Origin: Przewalskia tangutica
Lineage: Eukaryota; Streptophyta; Magnoliopsida; Solanales; Solanaceae
DNA: 64,000 nt
Assembly: GCA_029844215.1 (NCBI GenBank)
Contig: JAQGDG010000263.1
Coordinates: 1 to 64,000, forward strand
Reading direction: 5' to 3'
Part shown: positions 21,990 through 34,488 of the stretch, one piece after another
How the letters are laid out: each line of letters starts with the position of its first letter
Position numbering within the stretch: the stretch's first letter is position 1
The notes under the pieces: model-generated
The model's input: only the letters and a program-made list of their open reading frames with translations
Database searches by the model: none
Told to the model about the DNA's origin: nothing
Position numbers and translations under genes: made by a program

Positions 21990-23099
21990 GCGTCGACGTC
22001 GGTTATCTGCATAAAGCTTTTATCGACTCTGAGCTTGCTAATAATCTTTCCTGGATAGGCTTCGCCTTATCCACAGCCCGTTTAATCAAGTCTGGGCCAA
22101 CTAACTGCACCTCGCCTACGTCGAACCAACCAACTGGCGATCTACACTTCCGCCCATACAAAACCTCATATGGTGTCATCTGAATGCAAGAATGGTAGTT
22201 GTTGTTATAAGCAAACTCAACAAGAGGAAATTGATCCTCTCAGCTACCCCTGAAATCAATAACACAGGCCCGCAGCATATCCTCAAGTGCCTGGATAGTA
22301 TGCTCTGCCTTTCCGTCGGTCTGAGGGTGTAATGCAACACTGAGACTCACCTGTGTCCCTAACCCCTTCAGGAAAACCTCCAGAAGTTATCCGTAAACTA
22401 AGCTCCTCTGTCTGATATAATTGATATAGGAACTCCGTGCAGTCTCACAATCTCCCTGATATACAATCTAGCATAATCCTCGGTAGAATCGTAGTCTGAT
22501 GGAAGAAAGTGGGCTGATTTCGTCATCCTGTCGACAATAACCCAGATGGAATCACACTTCCTCTGAGTACGCGGTAACCCTGTAATAAAATCCATGTTGA
22601 TCACCTCCCACTTCCATGTCGGAATATCAATAGCCTGCAATAGCCCACCGGGCTTCTAGTGCTCAACCTTGACCTGCTGACAATTAGGACACTGAGCAAC
22701 AAAACCTGCCACGTCCCTCTTCAGGCCATCCCACCAATACATACATCTGAGGTCATGGTACATCTTAGTCGACCCCGGATGAATAGAGTAACGAGCAATG
22801 TGTGCCTCCCCCAGAATCTGCTGACGAAGTCCTGCAACATCGGGAACACACAATCTGCCTTCAAATCTTAGTACCCCATCAGGCGCTACCTCAAATAGAC
22901 TTTTCTCCTCTCGAATAGCCACATCTCGATACCGTACCATAACTGGGTCCTCATACTGTCGCCTCTTCACCTCCTCAACGATGGAAGACTCCGCAATCTC
23001 ACGAACCCGTATCCCACTATCGTCGGTATCGACCAACCGAACCCCAAGGCTCGCTAGCTGATGGATCTGACGGACCATGTCCTGTCTATCAGGCTGCAC
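21990..23099 (-). pseudogene. Integrase of element C
   Basis: From 23099 downwards: the H2C2 zinc-binding domain (HIARYSIHPG .. CPNCQQVK) at 22760-22665; the catalytic core with MDFITGLP at about 22595 and SDRGA at 22405 carrying the two Asp residues; then HPQTDGKAEHTIQ near 22330 with the Glu of the DDE triad; then YGRKCRSPVGWFDVGE near 22150. Integrase joins the cDNA to the host genome. The frame is broken by a stop between the zinc and core domains (22641-22655) and by at least three in-frame stops in the core and after it, including GA-TAG-F where Gln is usual and S-TGA-ED where Trp is usual. These are C-to-T type changes, as expected of methylated-cytosine decay. The chromodomain end is missing. 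Confidence 0.92.
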
Positions 23100-23471
23100 C
23101 TATGATAGACTCCCCATAGATCTACGACTCAAAGCATCTGCAACCACGTTGGCTTTTCCCGAATGGTATAGGATATCAACATCATAATCCTTCAACAACT
23201 CTAACCACCGTCGCTGCCGCAAGTTCAGCTCCCTCTGCCTGAAGATGTACTGGAGGCTCTTGTGGTCTGCACAAATATCCACATGAAGTCTATATAAGGA
23301 ATGCCTCCAAATCTTCAAGGTACGTTTTACTGCCGCCGACTCTAAATTGTGAGTAGCGTAATTCCTTTCATGTTTCCCTAACCGCCGGGAAACATAGGCT
23401 CTAACCTTATCGTGTTGCATCAGCACACAACCTAGCCCAAAACCCAAAGTGTTACAATAATACCCTAACCT
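23100..23471 (-). pseudogene. RNase H domain of element C
   Basis: Gypsy RNase H, with AYVSRRLGKHERNY, DHKSLQYIFRQ and VVADALSRRS in order. RNase H removes the RNA strand during reverse transcription. Upstream the frame reads YYCNTLGFGLGC, where the family has Y-C-D-A-S, so the first catalytic Asp is changed to Asn. The acidic residues in LESAA and DHKS are present. Homology stops just before 23471: the reverse transcriptase that should precede it is absent. It runs into the integrase frame at 23099. Confidence 0.9.
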
Positions 23472-25690
23472 TCTAGTCTCTCAGGAGGGGATAGAACTGT
23501 AGTCGTGGTCAACTTATCTTCCAATAACTGGAAGCCTTGCTCATACCTGCGAAATATTCGGGTATCCTTAATCTCAATTATGGTTCTTGTTTCCCTTTCT
23601 CTGTTGCAACCAAACTTGGTCACCAACTTAGATTTGATTCATTTGCTTGCCTCATGGCTAAGACTTCATGTCTATCACAATTTAGGGGGGAGATTTCCTT
23701 AGTCTCGTCAAGTAGTAATCCTATTATTCTCTCCCGGCTCATAGAGCTTATAAGCAGGTGTTCAACCTCAATTCATGGTATTACATAATCCAATGGCTTG
23801 TCAAGATTTCTTATCGTTCGAGTGTCTACTCGTCTTTCCTCTATAAGTTATTTCAAGTTGTCCTGGGGTCCCTTACCTCCCCGTATTTTCCTACTATCCT
23901 TCTTGTCAGTACAGATGTTACCACCTTTCCTCGAGGTGTTCTTACTGCCCATCATTTACTAATGGTCTTTACACTAGTCTGGGGTAATCATATCTCGTGC
24001 AACTTACATAACCATAGTTGTATTCTCTTTATCATTCTGGTCATAACCCTTCCTTATGCTTATTATTAGCAAAAGTATTTCTATCTTGATTCATAATCAT
24101 ACAGTTTCATGCATGCGTACTACCTGCATTTATAACCTTACGACACTTCCTCGACCATTTCTTAATGTCGTTCTTCAATTACCCCAACACAATACTTTTC
24201 CCACGGTTATCTAACACTGTAACCTATGGCATGACGATACTGAAGACCTTACCAGTCTCATATCCTTCGTCTAACCACATGGGTACACATAACCCCATAA
24301 TACGTAAAACTATCTTTTTACGTGGGGGAGAGAACTTATCTCCCTTTCAAAATCTTAATCATCAAGCGCCACCTTATAATCTTATAGATTTTCAAAACCT
24401 ACCAACGCTGTCTTCTGTTTTCTGCAGGTAACACTTGTACTTATCTTATTCTTGCTTGCGCGCTTTCCTGAAATTATTCGGAAGGTCGTGGCCCTGACCG
24501 CCACACCAAACCAACTCCAAGTACCCCCAAGGGCACTTAACATAAAATCCTTCAATGATCGTACGTTCTTATCTCCGTCTCTTAGCTTTCAAATTCACGT
24601 ACTTCATACTTCTAACATCAATTTATTTACTTCAACCGAACATGTCACCTAGGCTTACTAAAGTCAAGTCTGTCAATTGTATAACATTACCGGGCGATCC
24701 TTATGTACCCGCTCAGCTACAACCCAAACACCCACTGGTGTAGCTACCTCCAAAGGTCATTAGGGACCCCGACTCTATTCTTTTACACTTTTTTGCTCTC
24801 TTTCTTACTGGTTGTACTTTTCCCGTACTTCCAAACTTATACTAGTATACGTACATAACTCCCATACTAATTCTGGCCTCCAATCCTTGGAGTTACTTAT
24901 ATCGAATAACTTAAGACCATTTCCGGCTCTCACAACCTGGTTTCCGGTGGAACGCGTCCACGAACCTGTAAAACGATTAACTAGACTTGGGCCTTGCACC
25001 CTCGTGACCCTGTCACGTATCGGGACTACTACCAACTGATCCCATTCCATTTCAGGCTATGGGGCGACCCTTAATAGGTCCTCAATCCGACTCGGCGTCG
25101 TACTTAACTCTTATCCTTGGTCTGACTTAAATTTTTACTACCAGAGAAGGCCTTATATACCTAAGGTCTCGGCGGTTATCAATATTCTTAGGCTCTCAAT
25201 TTCCATGCTCCAAGCCTACCTTATCAGCCCCCCCCCCCCCCGTAAACGGGTACAATAACTTCTCATAATACCATAATCGTGTTGTCTTGATCACAACAAC
25301 CATACTTACTCCATACGGATATTATCCGTAAAATTCTCTTAAGCCCACCACGTAGCTTATTCTATTAACATAGTCTTCCATTAAGTCCCTTAATTATAAC
25401 TTCCTATGGGTCCATTACCTTCTCAGACAACTCATCATCTCCTAATTATCTCAAATTAGTACGTAAAACCTTGATGAGAATTCATTAAACTGTTTCATAC
25501 CCTCCCAGTATCTATTTAATCCTTACCAATCCTTGGTAATCCAAAATCATTCTAGGCAATACGCGTCTGACCCTCATACATAAATCCGTATAGATGTATG
25601 TCATAATACCAACTATACTACCATTATTACCAAACTGGATACGCAATCCACATAGCCCTTCCTGGGTCACTGCTGTCTTTCTCATAGCTG
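23472..25690 (-). other. C internal region without recognisable gene
   Basis: This is where gag, protease and reverse transcriptase should be. I see no motif of any of them, only short ORFs on both strands. A segment at about 24885-25045 matches the A, B and D conserved block; it is open on the minus strand for 81 codons (24805-25050) and includes DRVTRVQGPSLVNRF. A run of 14 C bases lies at 25228-25241. The region may be a replacement carried by a non-autonomous derivative. Confidence 0.6.
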
Positions 25691-25877
25691 CAATCAACAT
25701 AACTCGTTAGGGAGAGACGACCCTAACGACACAGCTCTATCGCACGATCTCAGAGTGAGAAGAATGGAAACCAATCCTAAATGTCCTGCAGCCTTCTGAT
25801 TATAGATGTGGTGCACAAAACACCGATAACCAAGACTCTACTAGACACGGTCTGTAGACACTTTCCGAGGACTAACT

Positions 25878-25889
25878 GCTCTGATACCA
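25878..25889 (-). other. Primer binding site of C (intact)
   Basis: TGGTATCAGAGC on the minus strand, four bases inside the LTR: an exact match to the initiator-Met tRNA complement. It is the only unaltered primer site in the window. The leader (25690-25877) resembles those of A, B, D and E. Confidence 0.93.
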
Positions 25890-26559
25890 CTTTTGTCACG
25901 ACCCGACCCCGGGCCCGCGACTGGTGCCCTACCTAGGCACCCCTTCCAGGTATACAACAGAGAATAGCAGCGGAACATACACAACTCATAAAAATACTTA
26001 GACATTAAAAATCAACAGACTAGCCGATAAGGCCACCTTCCGTAAAATATACATAACCCAAAAACTTCAGTTACACTTTTTTTCTTTACAACCCAATCCA
26101 CAAGACATGACTACAGACCTCTAATAATAACAACTGTGGCGGGACAGGGCCCCGCCATACCCCTGAATTTACAACAACCGACCATATCAGGGATCTGAAC
26201 CAAGGATAAGCCTCCGGAGTAATGGAGCTTCCCAACAGCTGAACAGTGATCCTAAGAGTGAGGATCAACAACCTGTATACTCTACCTGCGGCATGAACGC
26301 ATCCCCCCGAAGGAGGTCAGTACAACATGTACCAAGTATGTGGCCCAGAAATCTTGTAATGAAATCATAAAGTCTAAAAATAAAGCTGGAGACATGTATG
26401 ATAACTCAGATAATAGTACACTGTTCCTTACTAACAATGAGAGTAAACAAGAGTATACTTTACTGCATAAAAATAGGAGGCTCGTGATCAAAGTAGGGCC
26501 ACCCGCCCGTAGTATCATTAAGCAATCCTACTCCTGGGACTATTTCACCCGCATAGGCT

Positions 26560-26725
26560 GTATAGACCCGCATGAGGTAATTTCCTCGCATAGACTGTAT
26601 CCGCCCGCATAGGTCATGTGGACCCGCATGAGGTAATCTCCTCGCATAGGACTGGTCCGCCCTGCATAGGACTATTTCACCCGCATAAGCCCTACGGACT
26701 CGCATGAGGTATTCCTCGCATCATG
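26560..26725. repeat. Degenerate 56-bp repeats in C LTR
   Basis: GACCCGCATGAGGTAA occurs at 26565 and 26621 (56 bases apart) and in weaker form near 26697. The spacing equals that of the minisatellite at 30265-30735. Similar CGCGTGAGGTAT motifs recur in the B and E LTRs. Confidence 0.7.
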
Positions 26726-26807
26726 GGTAGCAAATCCACGAAATATGCAAATGCCACAAACCCGGGGAATGACCCCGTAATGAACAACATATCACTAGCA
26801 CAACCGC

Positions 26808-26905
26808 CTATCATACATAACATAAGCATTACCAGCTTATCATACATAACATAAGCACTACCGGCTTATCATACATAACATAAGCACCACCGGCTTATCA
26901 CAATT
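26808..26905. repeat. 29-bp tandem repeat, 3 units
   Basis: CATACATAACATAAGCA starts at 26812, 26841 and 26870. It is inside the C LTR only. Confidence 0.85.
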
Positions 26906-29098
26906 ATCATAAGCAAGTTAAGAAATCCCCTAACCTCTTATTAGATTTGTTCATATACACTCTCATTTTAGTTTACTTAAGGCACTAACATGTCATTATA
27001 TAATCCGGGAATTTAACCCAAAGTACTACGTACTTCTATTATTTTAAAATGACTCTTTTTCATATAAAGCTTCCAAGATACTAATAACCGTAGTATCAAG
27101 TCATATATACATTTCAAAACAAGTCACAATACCTTTTAGAAATACATTTATAGGCTTCTAAACCGAGTGACTTTTTACTTTAAAACTTTAAGCAATTGAT
27201 GCCTCTAAATCAATTTGCCTTTCTTCATTTCAAGTCATTTATCTTTATTTACATCACTAGAGTAAACCATTCTTTTAACTTTCCATAAAGTTATTATAAC
27301 CAACTTCCCATAAAGTCGTTATACTAACTTTATGCTTTAGACACTTCCATTCTTTTTATAAGCAAGAGACTTATACTTTCAGAACCAAGTATCATATACT
27401 TTTAAAATACTTCAAGTCTCTTAACTTTAGTAATCAAGTTTCTTAACTTTAGAATAGCTCAAGGAATCAATACTTTCCAAGTCAAGTAGTCTATACCTTT
27501 TCAAGTCAAGAAATCTTTGTTTACCTTATTAGGATAAACCATTCTTTTTACCTTCCATAAAGTTATTAACCAACTTTATGCTTTTGAAATCAAGGCATTT
27601 CTATCCTTTAAAAACAAGTGAGTTAATTCTCTAACTCAACCAACTTGGACATCCTTAAAACAAGTCAAGGATATCAAATGAAACTAAATTCATTTAAATC
27701 TCGTACGTCTACCGTACTATACATTTACATCTACTCATGCTCAAGAGATAAGAAAGTTCCAAATACCTCTTCGGTTCATTCCACTTGCCAAGTCCAATAT
27801 GCCGTACGTAGTATGTCAACCTATAATGACCATAATACGTCTATTAACTTCTAACTTCAAACGTAAAATATTCTAAGTGCAAAGTCACTAAATTCTACGA
27901 AAAATCGGACAACACTTCCTTTGTTTCTACATACTTTTCCACCTTTTTCAAGGCCCGAATTCAATAACCAAACACACCACATTTAAGGCTCAACAATGCA
28001 GTTAACAATAGGGGATTACACGCCTAACAAGACGTGTAAAATTCCGCCCCAATTGATATCAAACTAGTCAAAAGACAATGTCATTTTCGGCAATTTGAAG
28101 GAAAACACACGATCTTTTCAATCCAAGTTGTTTAGTATAACATGTTATCAAGCGCAATCGATTATAACTACTTCAATCTTCAAGTAGGTAACATCGTGAT
28201 TCTAATTATCGACCAAATTGTATATCAATTTCAAATGGCTAATAATGTCATTTCGGATTTAGGCTTTCAATATCCATAACACTTATCAATCATTAATACA
28301 TATACATCATGCTAGTTAAAATGTAAGGCTACAATAATATGTAATCTTATAACGATTAAGAGAACAAGATTGTTACCTTAACGAGCCTTAATCCAACTTC
28401 AAGATCCGAAGTCGCTCCCTAGCAACTTAGAGCCTCTCCTTGACACTCCAATCCTCCACTTGAAGCCCTTAGAAGATCATAAACAACTTTCCTTCAATTT
28501 CCAATCCAAACCTAGGAAAGTGAATTAGGTTTTCACCTTGCGACTAACGCAAAAATGACACTTTTTCGGGATCTTTCTATTGAGATACCCTTACAATACC
28601 CTTAGGAACCTTGGTTTAAAGTGTGGAGATTATTGAACAACAAACGAAAAATCTTGTCTTGCTATATGACCCTAACCCGAGAGCTTATGAAGACAAAAAC
28701 AAGTTTTCTTGAAAATTTTCTAAGTATGGGAACTTGTCTTGCTAGTAGTGTGTTTAAATAACACTATGAAGGGTCAATATTAGTACATATGGATGGCTTG
28801 GATCCAATTCATTTAAAAAAATCTAGACAAGTGGCCCTTGGACTTAGTCAATAATATCAAGCTCAAGTCCTAGCAAGACTTGATCATCTTAACATTGGTA
28901 AAATGACCATAACACCCATGGTATTATTCGACCATGACCATCTAAGGGGGGTGACACGTATCACCCTCCCGTTCATCACAATATTTCGTTTTTCCGACAT
29001 TTCCATAATTCCGATAAACTTTTACTAGTCTCGAATCTTAACATTTGAGTTCTTACGTACGTTCTTATAAACATGTCCTGGAATTTCGGGGTGTAACA

Positions 29099-30970
29099 TT
29101 TACACGTCCTGTTAAGGCGTGTAATCCCCTTTGAATTGTTGGTTTGTTACGCCTTAAATGTGGCGTATGTTGGTTTTTGATTTCGGGCCTTGAAAAAGGT
29201 GAAAAAGTACGTAGAAACAAAGGAAGTGCTGCCCAAATTTCTGTAAAATAAGAGACCTAGCACTTAGTATTATTCCACGTTAATAAGCTAGGAGTTGATA
29301 GACATGTTATGGCTATTATAGGTTGAAGTACTACGTGTATCGTATTCTACTTGAAGGGTGGAATAGCTAACAAGGTTGAAGTACTTTGGAGCATTTTGCT
29401 ACTTGTCGATAGTCTTCGCGAGGTATGTGAACCTCTTCCTTCTTTTGGCATGTTCTATGTATGAAATATACATGAGGTGTTATTTCATGATTCCTTCTAA
29501 TCTTAGAAGTTAAAGTGCGTATGTTGATTTACTGTGTAAAAGGTATGTCTAAGTGATCCTAAGTTCTGACCAAGTCTTATGGGGGATGTTGGTAAGAGTC
29601 GTTAGGAAGTATGTAGAGTTGGTGTGACTTTGCTAATTTACTGCACTAATGAGAATAGGTATCGAACAAGCCATTGCAGCGTTAATAAAATGTATCGACA
29701 ATCAATTATATTAAAAAGTAGAATTCTCCATCTGCATAGAAACTAAGATAAGACAAAATTGTATCACATTTTCTAGATAATGGCTGCTTTAATAAGATTT
29801 TTATAAACGAGTATAACCTATTCACAGCTCATAAAAATATATGTTACTTAATTTAAAGAGTTTATGTTATGAAGTTTTAAGACTATGAACCTAGATTTCT
29901 TAAAAGGTTATGAGACTTTATTTTTCAAGTTATAGGACTTGATTCTTAAAGAAAGGAATGACGTGATTTAAAAAGTATGGTTTCCATGAATTATTTCAAA
30001 AGTTAAGAGGCTTGATTTCAAAGATAATGTAACTTGAGTTTTCAGAAGAAGAAGTTTATTGATTTAAAAGAGAATGAGCTTTATGATTCTTTTTAAGTAT
30101 GTACGTAGTACTTTTGGGTTTAGTTTTCCCTAATGTAATCAAAAATAAAAGTGTCTTAAGTTCTCTAAAGTGAAAGGTTGTTATAATAGCTTTATGTGAA
30201 GTTGTTTTAACGACTTAAGAAAAAGTGAAAAGATGGTTTAAAATGTTATGTAAGGAAAATTATACCGCATCCCAGAATGGGTCGGGCAGTATACCTTTAT
30301 GGGCAGACTATATGACTTTACCGCGTCCCAGAATGGGTCGGACAGTATACCTTTATGGGCAGACTATATGACTTTACCGCTTCCCAGAATGGGTCGGGCA
30401 GTATACCTTTATAGGCAGACTATGTGACTTTACCGCGTCCCAGGATGGGCCGGGCAGTATACCTTTATGGGCAGACTTATGTGACCTTACCGCATCCCAG
30501 AATGGGTCGGGCAGTATACCTTTATGGGAAGACTTATGTGACCTTACCGCTTCCCAGAATAGGCGGGCGGATACCTTTATGGGCAGACTTATGTGACCTT
30601 ACCGCGTCCCAGAATAGGCCGGGCAATATACCTTTATGGGCAGACTTATGTGACCTTACCGCGTCCCAGAATGGGTCGGGCGTTATACCCAATGGGAAGA
30701 CTTTTATGAATTCACCGTGTCCCGCAAATGGGCCAGGTTATGTTATCACGTATGGATAATCAAAGTGAACTCCAAAATGAGACATCCCTCCATAAAGAGC
30801 CGGATTATGTTATGCAAAATACGTAAGTTACGTGTTTATGAACTTAATGGTGTTTCCTAAGTATATATGTAAGAATTTGATTATAACTCTTATTGAAAAT
30901 GGGAAAAGATAATAATGTGTGATTAAGTTCATAAGTTGTAATGGCACGGTAGGATCTGGTATTTACTTTT
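29099..30970 (+). repeat. Inverted C-like LTR fragment
   Basis: It begins abruptly after the C LTR end and reads as the reverse complement of C-type LTR sequence. TTTACACGTCCTGTTAAGGC at 29099 corresponds to the reverse of about 28045, and GGGCCTTGAAAAAGGTG near 29186 to the reverse of about 27950. It lacks both LTR ends. It is more diverged from C than C's own LTRs are from each other, and it carries the 56-bp minisatellite. No gene. Confidence 0.8.
30265..30735. repeat. 56-bp minisatellite, 8 full units and a worn ninth
   Basis: Units begin CCGCGTCCCAGAATGGG or close variants at 30265, 30321, 30377, 30433, 30490, 30547, 30602 and 30659, with a degraded one at about 30714. Each continues with CAGTATACCTTTATGGGCAG. 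The first three units share ACTATATGACTTTA and later ones ACTTATGTGACCTTA, so the array has grown from at least two unit types. An open frame through it is only translated repeat. Confidence 0.95.
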
Positions 30971-33900
30971 TGTCACGACCGAACCGGGCGTGGTAGTGCC
31001 TTACCGGGCACCCGGTGAGTCATACATCAGAGAAAATCAGCGGAACATAAATCAATAACATAAAATAACAGAAGTATAAACAATAATCTGTGAAAACTTG
31101 CCTTTCGGCATATATATATACCACAACTCTTTCAACATGAACAGTTTAATCCTTTTTACAAACCCTGCCCACTACAGTACTACAGACCTCTACGAATGAT
31201 ATGACAACAACGACGGGACGGGGGCCGTCATACCCACGAATGTAAGCACCTACAACAGGGGACTATACGAATAAGCCTCGGAGGAACGGAGCTTCCCAAT
31301 ACGCTGTGACCACAGGCGAGGATCAACGGCGGTGTACCTTTACTGCGGCATGAACGCGGCCCCGAAGGAGGTCGATCTGAGTCAGAGTATATGGCGAAAA
31401 TCACGTAAATGAAATCATAGTAGTCTATATAAAGCGGGAGACATGTATGATAACCAAACTACGATTCACAATAAGTGCGATCATATCAAGTCAGTGACTC
31501 ACGCCCTCAAAGTCATTACTCAAGTATAACAATGGGTCTCACGCCCACAACATCAATCATGCCCGTGGAATACCTTCCTCACTGCCGGCAGTCTATGATA
31601 TAAAAGCACCAAGGAATACACATGAACACCAGGTCCCACCTGTGTCCTAATAAAACCCTACGGGGTAAGTACGAAGGCATAGCCGACTACTAACACCCCC
31701 AGTACCAACAAGGTCATAATCTGTATCATGAGATCTGTCTAGACCGTCACATGATCAAAGCTGGTCACTCGCCCGCAGTATCAAATGTGCGCGTCTAGCC
31801 CTGGAACTTCCCGCAGCTCCGCATAGGCCAACCTCATAGGCCGCGTAGGCATTCCCGCGTCGAGGGTAGCTACTCCGGCGTCGTCACGGACTCGCGATCC
31901 GCGTAGCCCAAAGACCGCATGACCACAAGGCGCAAACTAACACGGAACTCCGTAGTTCCGCATGGATCCCTGGACCCGCGTGAGGTATTCTCGAATCATG
32001 GTCCTGCATCACTGAGTCTACCCGCGTGGAGGGCGACAACCTCCGGAACACAAGTCAAGGTGAGTGGTACAATACCAACATAACGGCTGATAGTTAAACA
32101 ATTTAAGCGCAGTCGAAGGAAAAACCCCTTTACACAACCATCACAAGATACTAACACACGTAGCATCCTAGCATTTTTACTTAACAAATCACCAAGAAAG
32201 TATTACAAGGCTATCACAAACCAACACAATCAAGTTATATACACAAGGTACTTTCTACTACATGATTAACAAGATCGGGTTTTTATTCCCAAAGTACTTC
32301 ATACATCAACTCTTTAAAAGATACGTTACTTTCACAAAAGTCACACAATACCCGTAGTATATGAAAATAGAGTGATTATCTTTTTAAAGTAAATCAATTA
32401 CTTCTCTTTGTAAAATCAAGTAGCAACATTCTTTTCCAATGCTCAGGTTTGCCTAATTTCCAATGTTCGAGTTTGCCTAATTTCCAATGTTCAAGTTTCT
32501 CATTTTCGAAAGGTTTCGCAGTTCATAATCTTATTCATTTAAGAATATAATTCTCTTTTAAACCATCTGAGAAAACATAAGCCTTATATGTGAGTAGGAT
32601 ATTCTTGTTTAAAAAAAAATCTTATTACAGCAGCCATGATCTAGGAAATATCATTTTGTCTCATCTTAGCTTCTATGCAGATGGAAGTTTCTACTGATTT
32701 TAATAATACTTAATTATTAAAAACATTCCTTTTAATAACGCTGCAGTGGTTTGTCGGTACACATTCTGATTTCCGAAATCAGTAAAACATTCTTAAGCCG
32801 TTATACCTAACTTCCCATAAAGCTAGTATAACTCTTAAGTTTTCAAAAACCAAGTATTACTTCTTCTTTCAAAATGATTCAAAAATCTTTTGAAATATTT
32901 CAAGTTCTTTATTAACACATAACAAGCCAGTTATAGTTCAAATCAGTTACCTTTTAAAAACCACAAGTATTTTCTTACCAACATAAAGCTGTTATAACCA
33001 ACTTCCCATAAAGTCGTTATAACACTTTTATTTTAGATCAATCAAATACACTTAACACATGTCGTCTGCGTACTACATAGTTACACACATATCATGCTAG
33101 AAGAGATAGGAAGAGGTTCACATACCTGCGGCGAGTATCGACTAATAGCAAAAGCGCTCAATACTTCCAACCGGCTACTCCTTAGCGGTAGATCACGTCA
33201 CTCGTAGTACTTCAACATATAAGGCCACAAGCCGCTTATTAACATTTAGATCCCCGTAGAACATTCTGAGAAAATTCGGCACCTCCCCATGCAGCGTAAA
33301 TCTCATCCTCTATCGGGGTGACTACCAAGCCAACCAGGGGTTATCGTCTAACGAGCGGGTACAATTCTACCTCACGAAAAGCTACAAGTCTCATCAGTCT
33401 GATCCTATGTAATTACGATTCGGTACTCTTTTGAAAAGGTTTCTTATTATTGAGCTTAAGTCAAAAGACATTGCCGATAACTACGTTCAGTTCTATATAT
33501 AGTATACTTCAACTATATATTCAAGCAATCATGTAATTTCCAATTACAATAGAGGGACAAGATATTTACCTCGATAAGCCCATAATTATCCGAGTTTAAA
33601 TGTCGATCCTGAGCAAGGTTTAGCTCCTACTCCGTGCGCTCCGACCCGCTCCAAACAACCCTTAGAAGTTCTAACCAACTTCTACTTATAACTTCAACTA
33701 CGGGTGAAGATTTACTTAGGGTTCGGTTTTGTGGTAGTGGGAAGTATAATAGTATAACTGGGCTTTGTAAAGGTATAACCTTAGAATACTACAAGGCATA
33801 AGGCTAAGGTAATTTGGGCATTACAACAATACTTTTGAGAGTATTTCTACCAAGAGGGGGGGTGTATTATACGAGACAACTAGGCTAGGGGTACCCACGG

Positions 33901-34453
33901 CCACTGAGGAGGGGAGAGGGCTCTCGGCCAAGGGGCCTTTCAAAGGGGAGAGGGCTCTTGGGCGAGTCAACAAGAGGGAGATGGAGGGATTTTAACACTT
34001 AGAAGATTTGTGGAAAGGATGAAGAATTCATCAAAGGGAGAGGGGTATTTATAGCACAAGCCAAGGACAACCAATGGCCAAGATCTTGCCAAGTGCATAG
34101 CAAGTGTAGGGCCAAGATCTTGCCAAGTGCACCTTATCCATCTAACACAAAAATATCCTACCAACCCTTGACCAAACAAGGCCAACTTTCGGCCACCTTT
34201 ACCGCCCCCACTCCACCAATGAGAGGGTGCCAAGTGGCGCCCTCTTGTTGGTCCAAAATGTTTCGTCTCTCGAAAAATCCATAAAAATTAAAAAGACATA
34301 GCGAATTTTCCTACGAAAGTGGAAAGCGTTTAATCGAAAAACGACTCTAATCGGGTGTTGTGAACAAAGTGAAAATCGTCCAAGCCTTACTCTTATGTTC
34401 AAATTTTCTACGTACGTCCTTACGTACATACTCTGGAAATACGGGGTATAACA
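30971..34453 (-). repeat. B 3' LTR
   Basis: TGTCACGACCGAACC to GGGTATAACA on the plus strand, 3483 bases. It has a TATAAATA box at 34046-34053 (minus) and CGCGTGAGGTAT-type repeats at about 31820-32010. No gene. Confidence 0.93.
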
Positions 34454-34488
34454 TTCTCCCCTCCTTAGAAACATTCGTCCCGAATGTT
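34454..34488 (-). other. B polypurine tract and hairpin
   Basis: CTAAGGAGGGGAGAA on the minus strand abuts the LTR start. AACATTCG and CGAATGTT lie at 34470-34477 and 34481-34488. Confidence 0.78.

Larger units (their letters stand above)
21596..29098 (-). mobile_element. Element C: Gypsy element with partial pol
   Basis: Minus-strand element made of a truncated 3' LTR (21596-21829), an internal region (21830-25893) and a complete 5' LTR (25894-29098). The LTR start is TGTTACACCCCG rather than TGTTATACCCCG. It has lost gag, protease and reverse transcriptase but keeps RNase H and integrase. Its 3' LTR was split by the LINE. Sequence quality here is visibly better than in A, B, D and E. Confidence 0.9.
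25894..29098 (-). repeat. C 5' LTR, complete
   Basis: TGTCACGACCCG to GGTGTAACA on the plus strand, 3205 bases. It contains a region of CCCGCATGAGGTAA-type repeats (26560-26725) and a 29-bp array (26808-26905). ORFs are short and not gene-like. Confidence 0.93.

Noticed and set aside
23505..24743. Several plus-strand frames of 60-100 codons in the C internal region
   Set aside because: No shared frame, no domains, low-complexity Leu/Ser-rich content from AT- and C-rich sequence; nothing supports a gene.
30265..30735. CRISPR-like array
   Set aside because: The whole 56-bp unit is repeated with no variable spacers, and the context is a plant LTR.
30424..30759. A 111-codon open frame with repeated phrases, looking like a repeat protein
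   Set aside because: It is the 56-bp minisatellite translated; the repeat length is not a multiple of three and the phrases change frame along the array.
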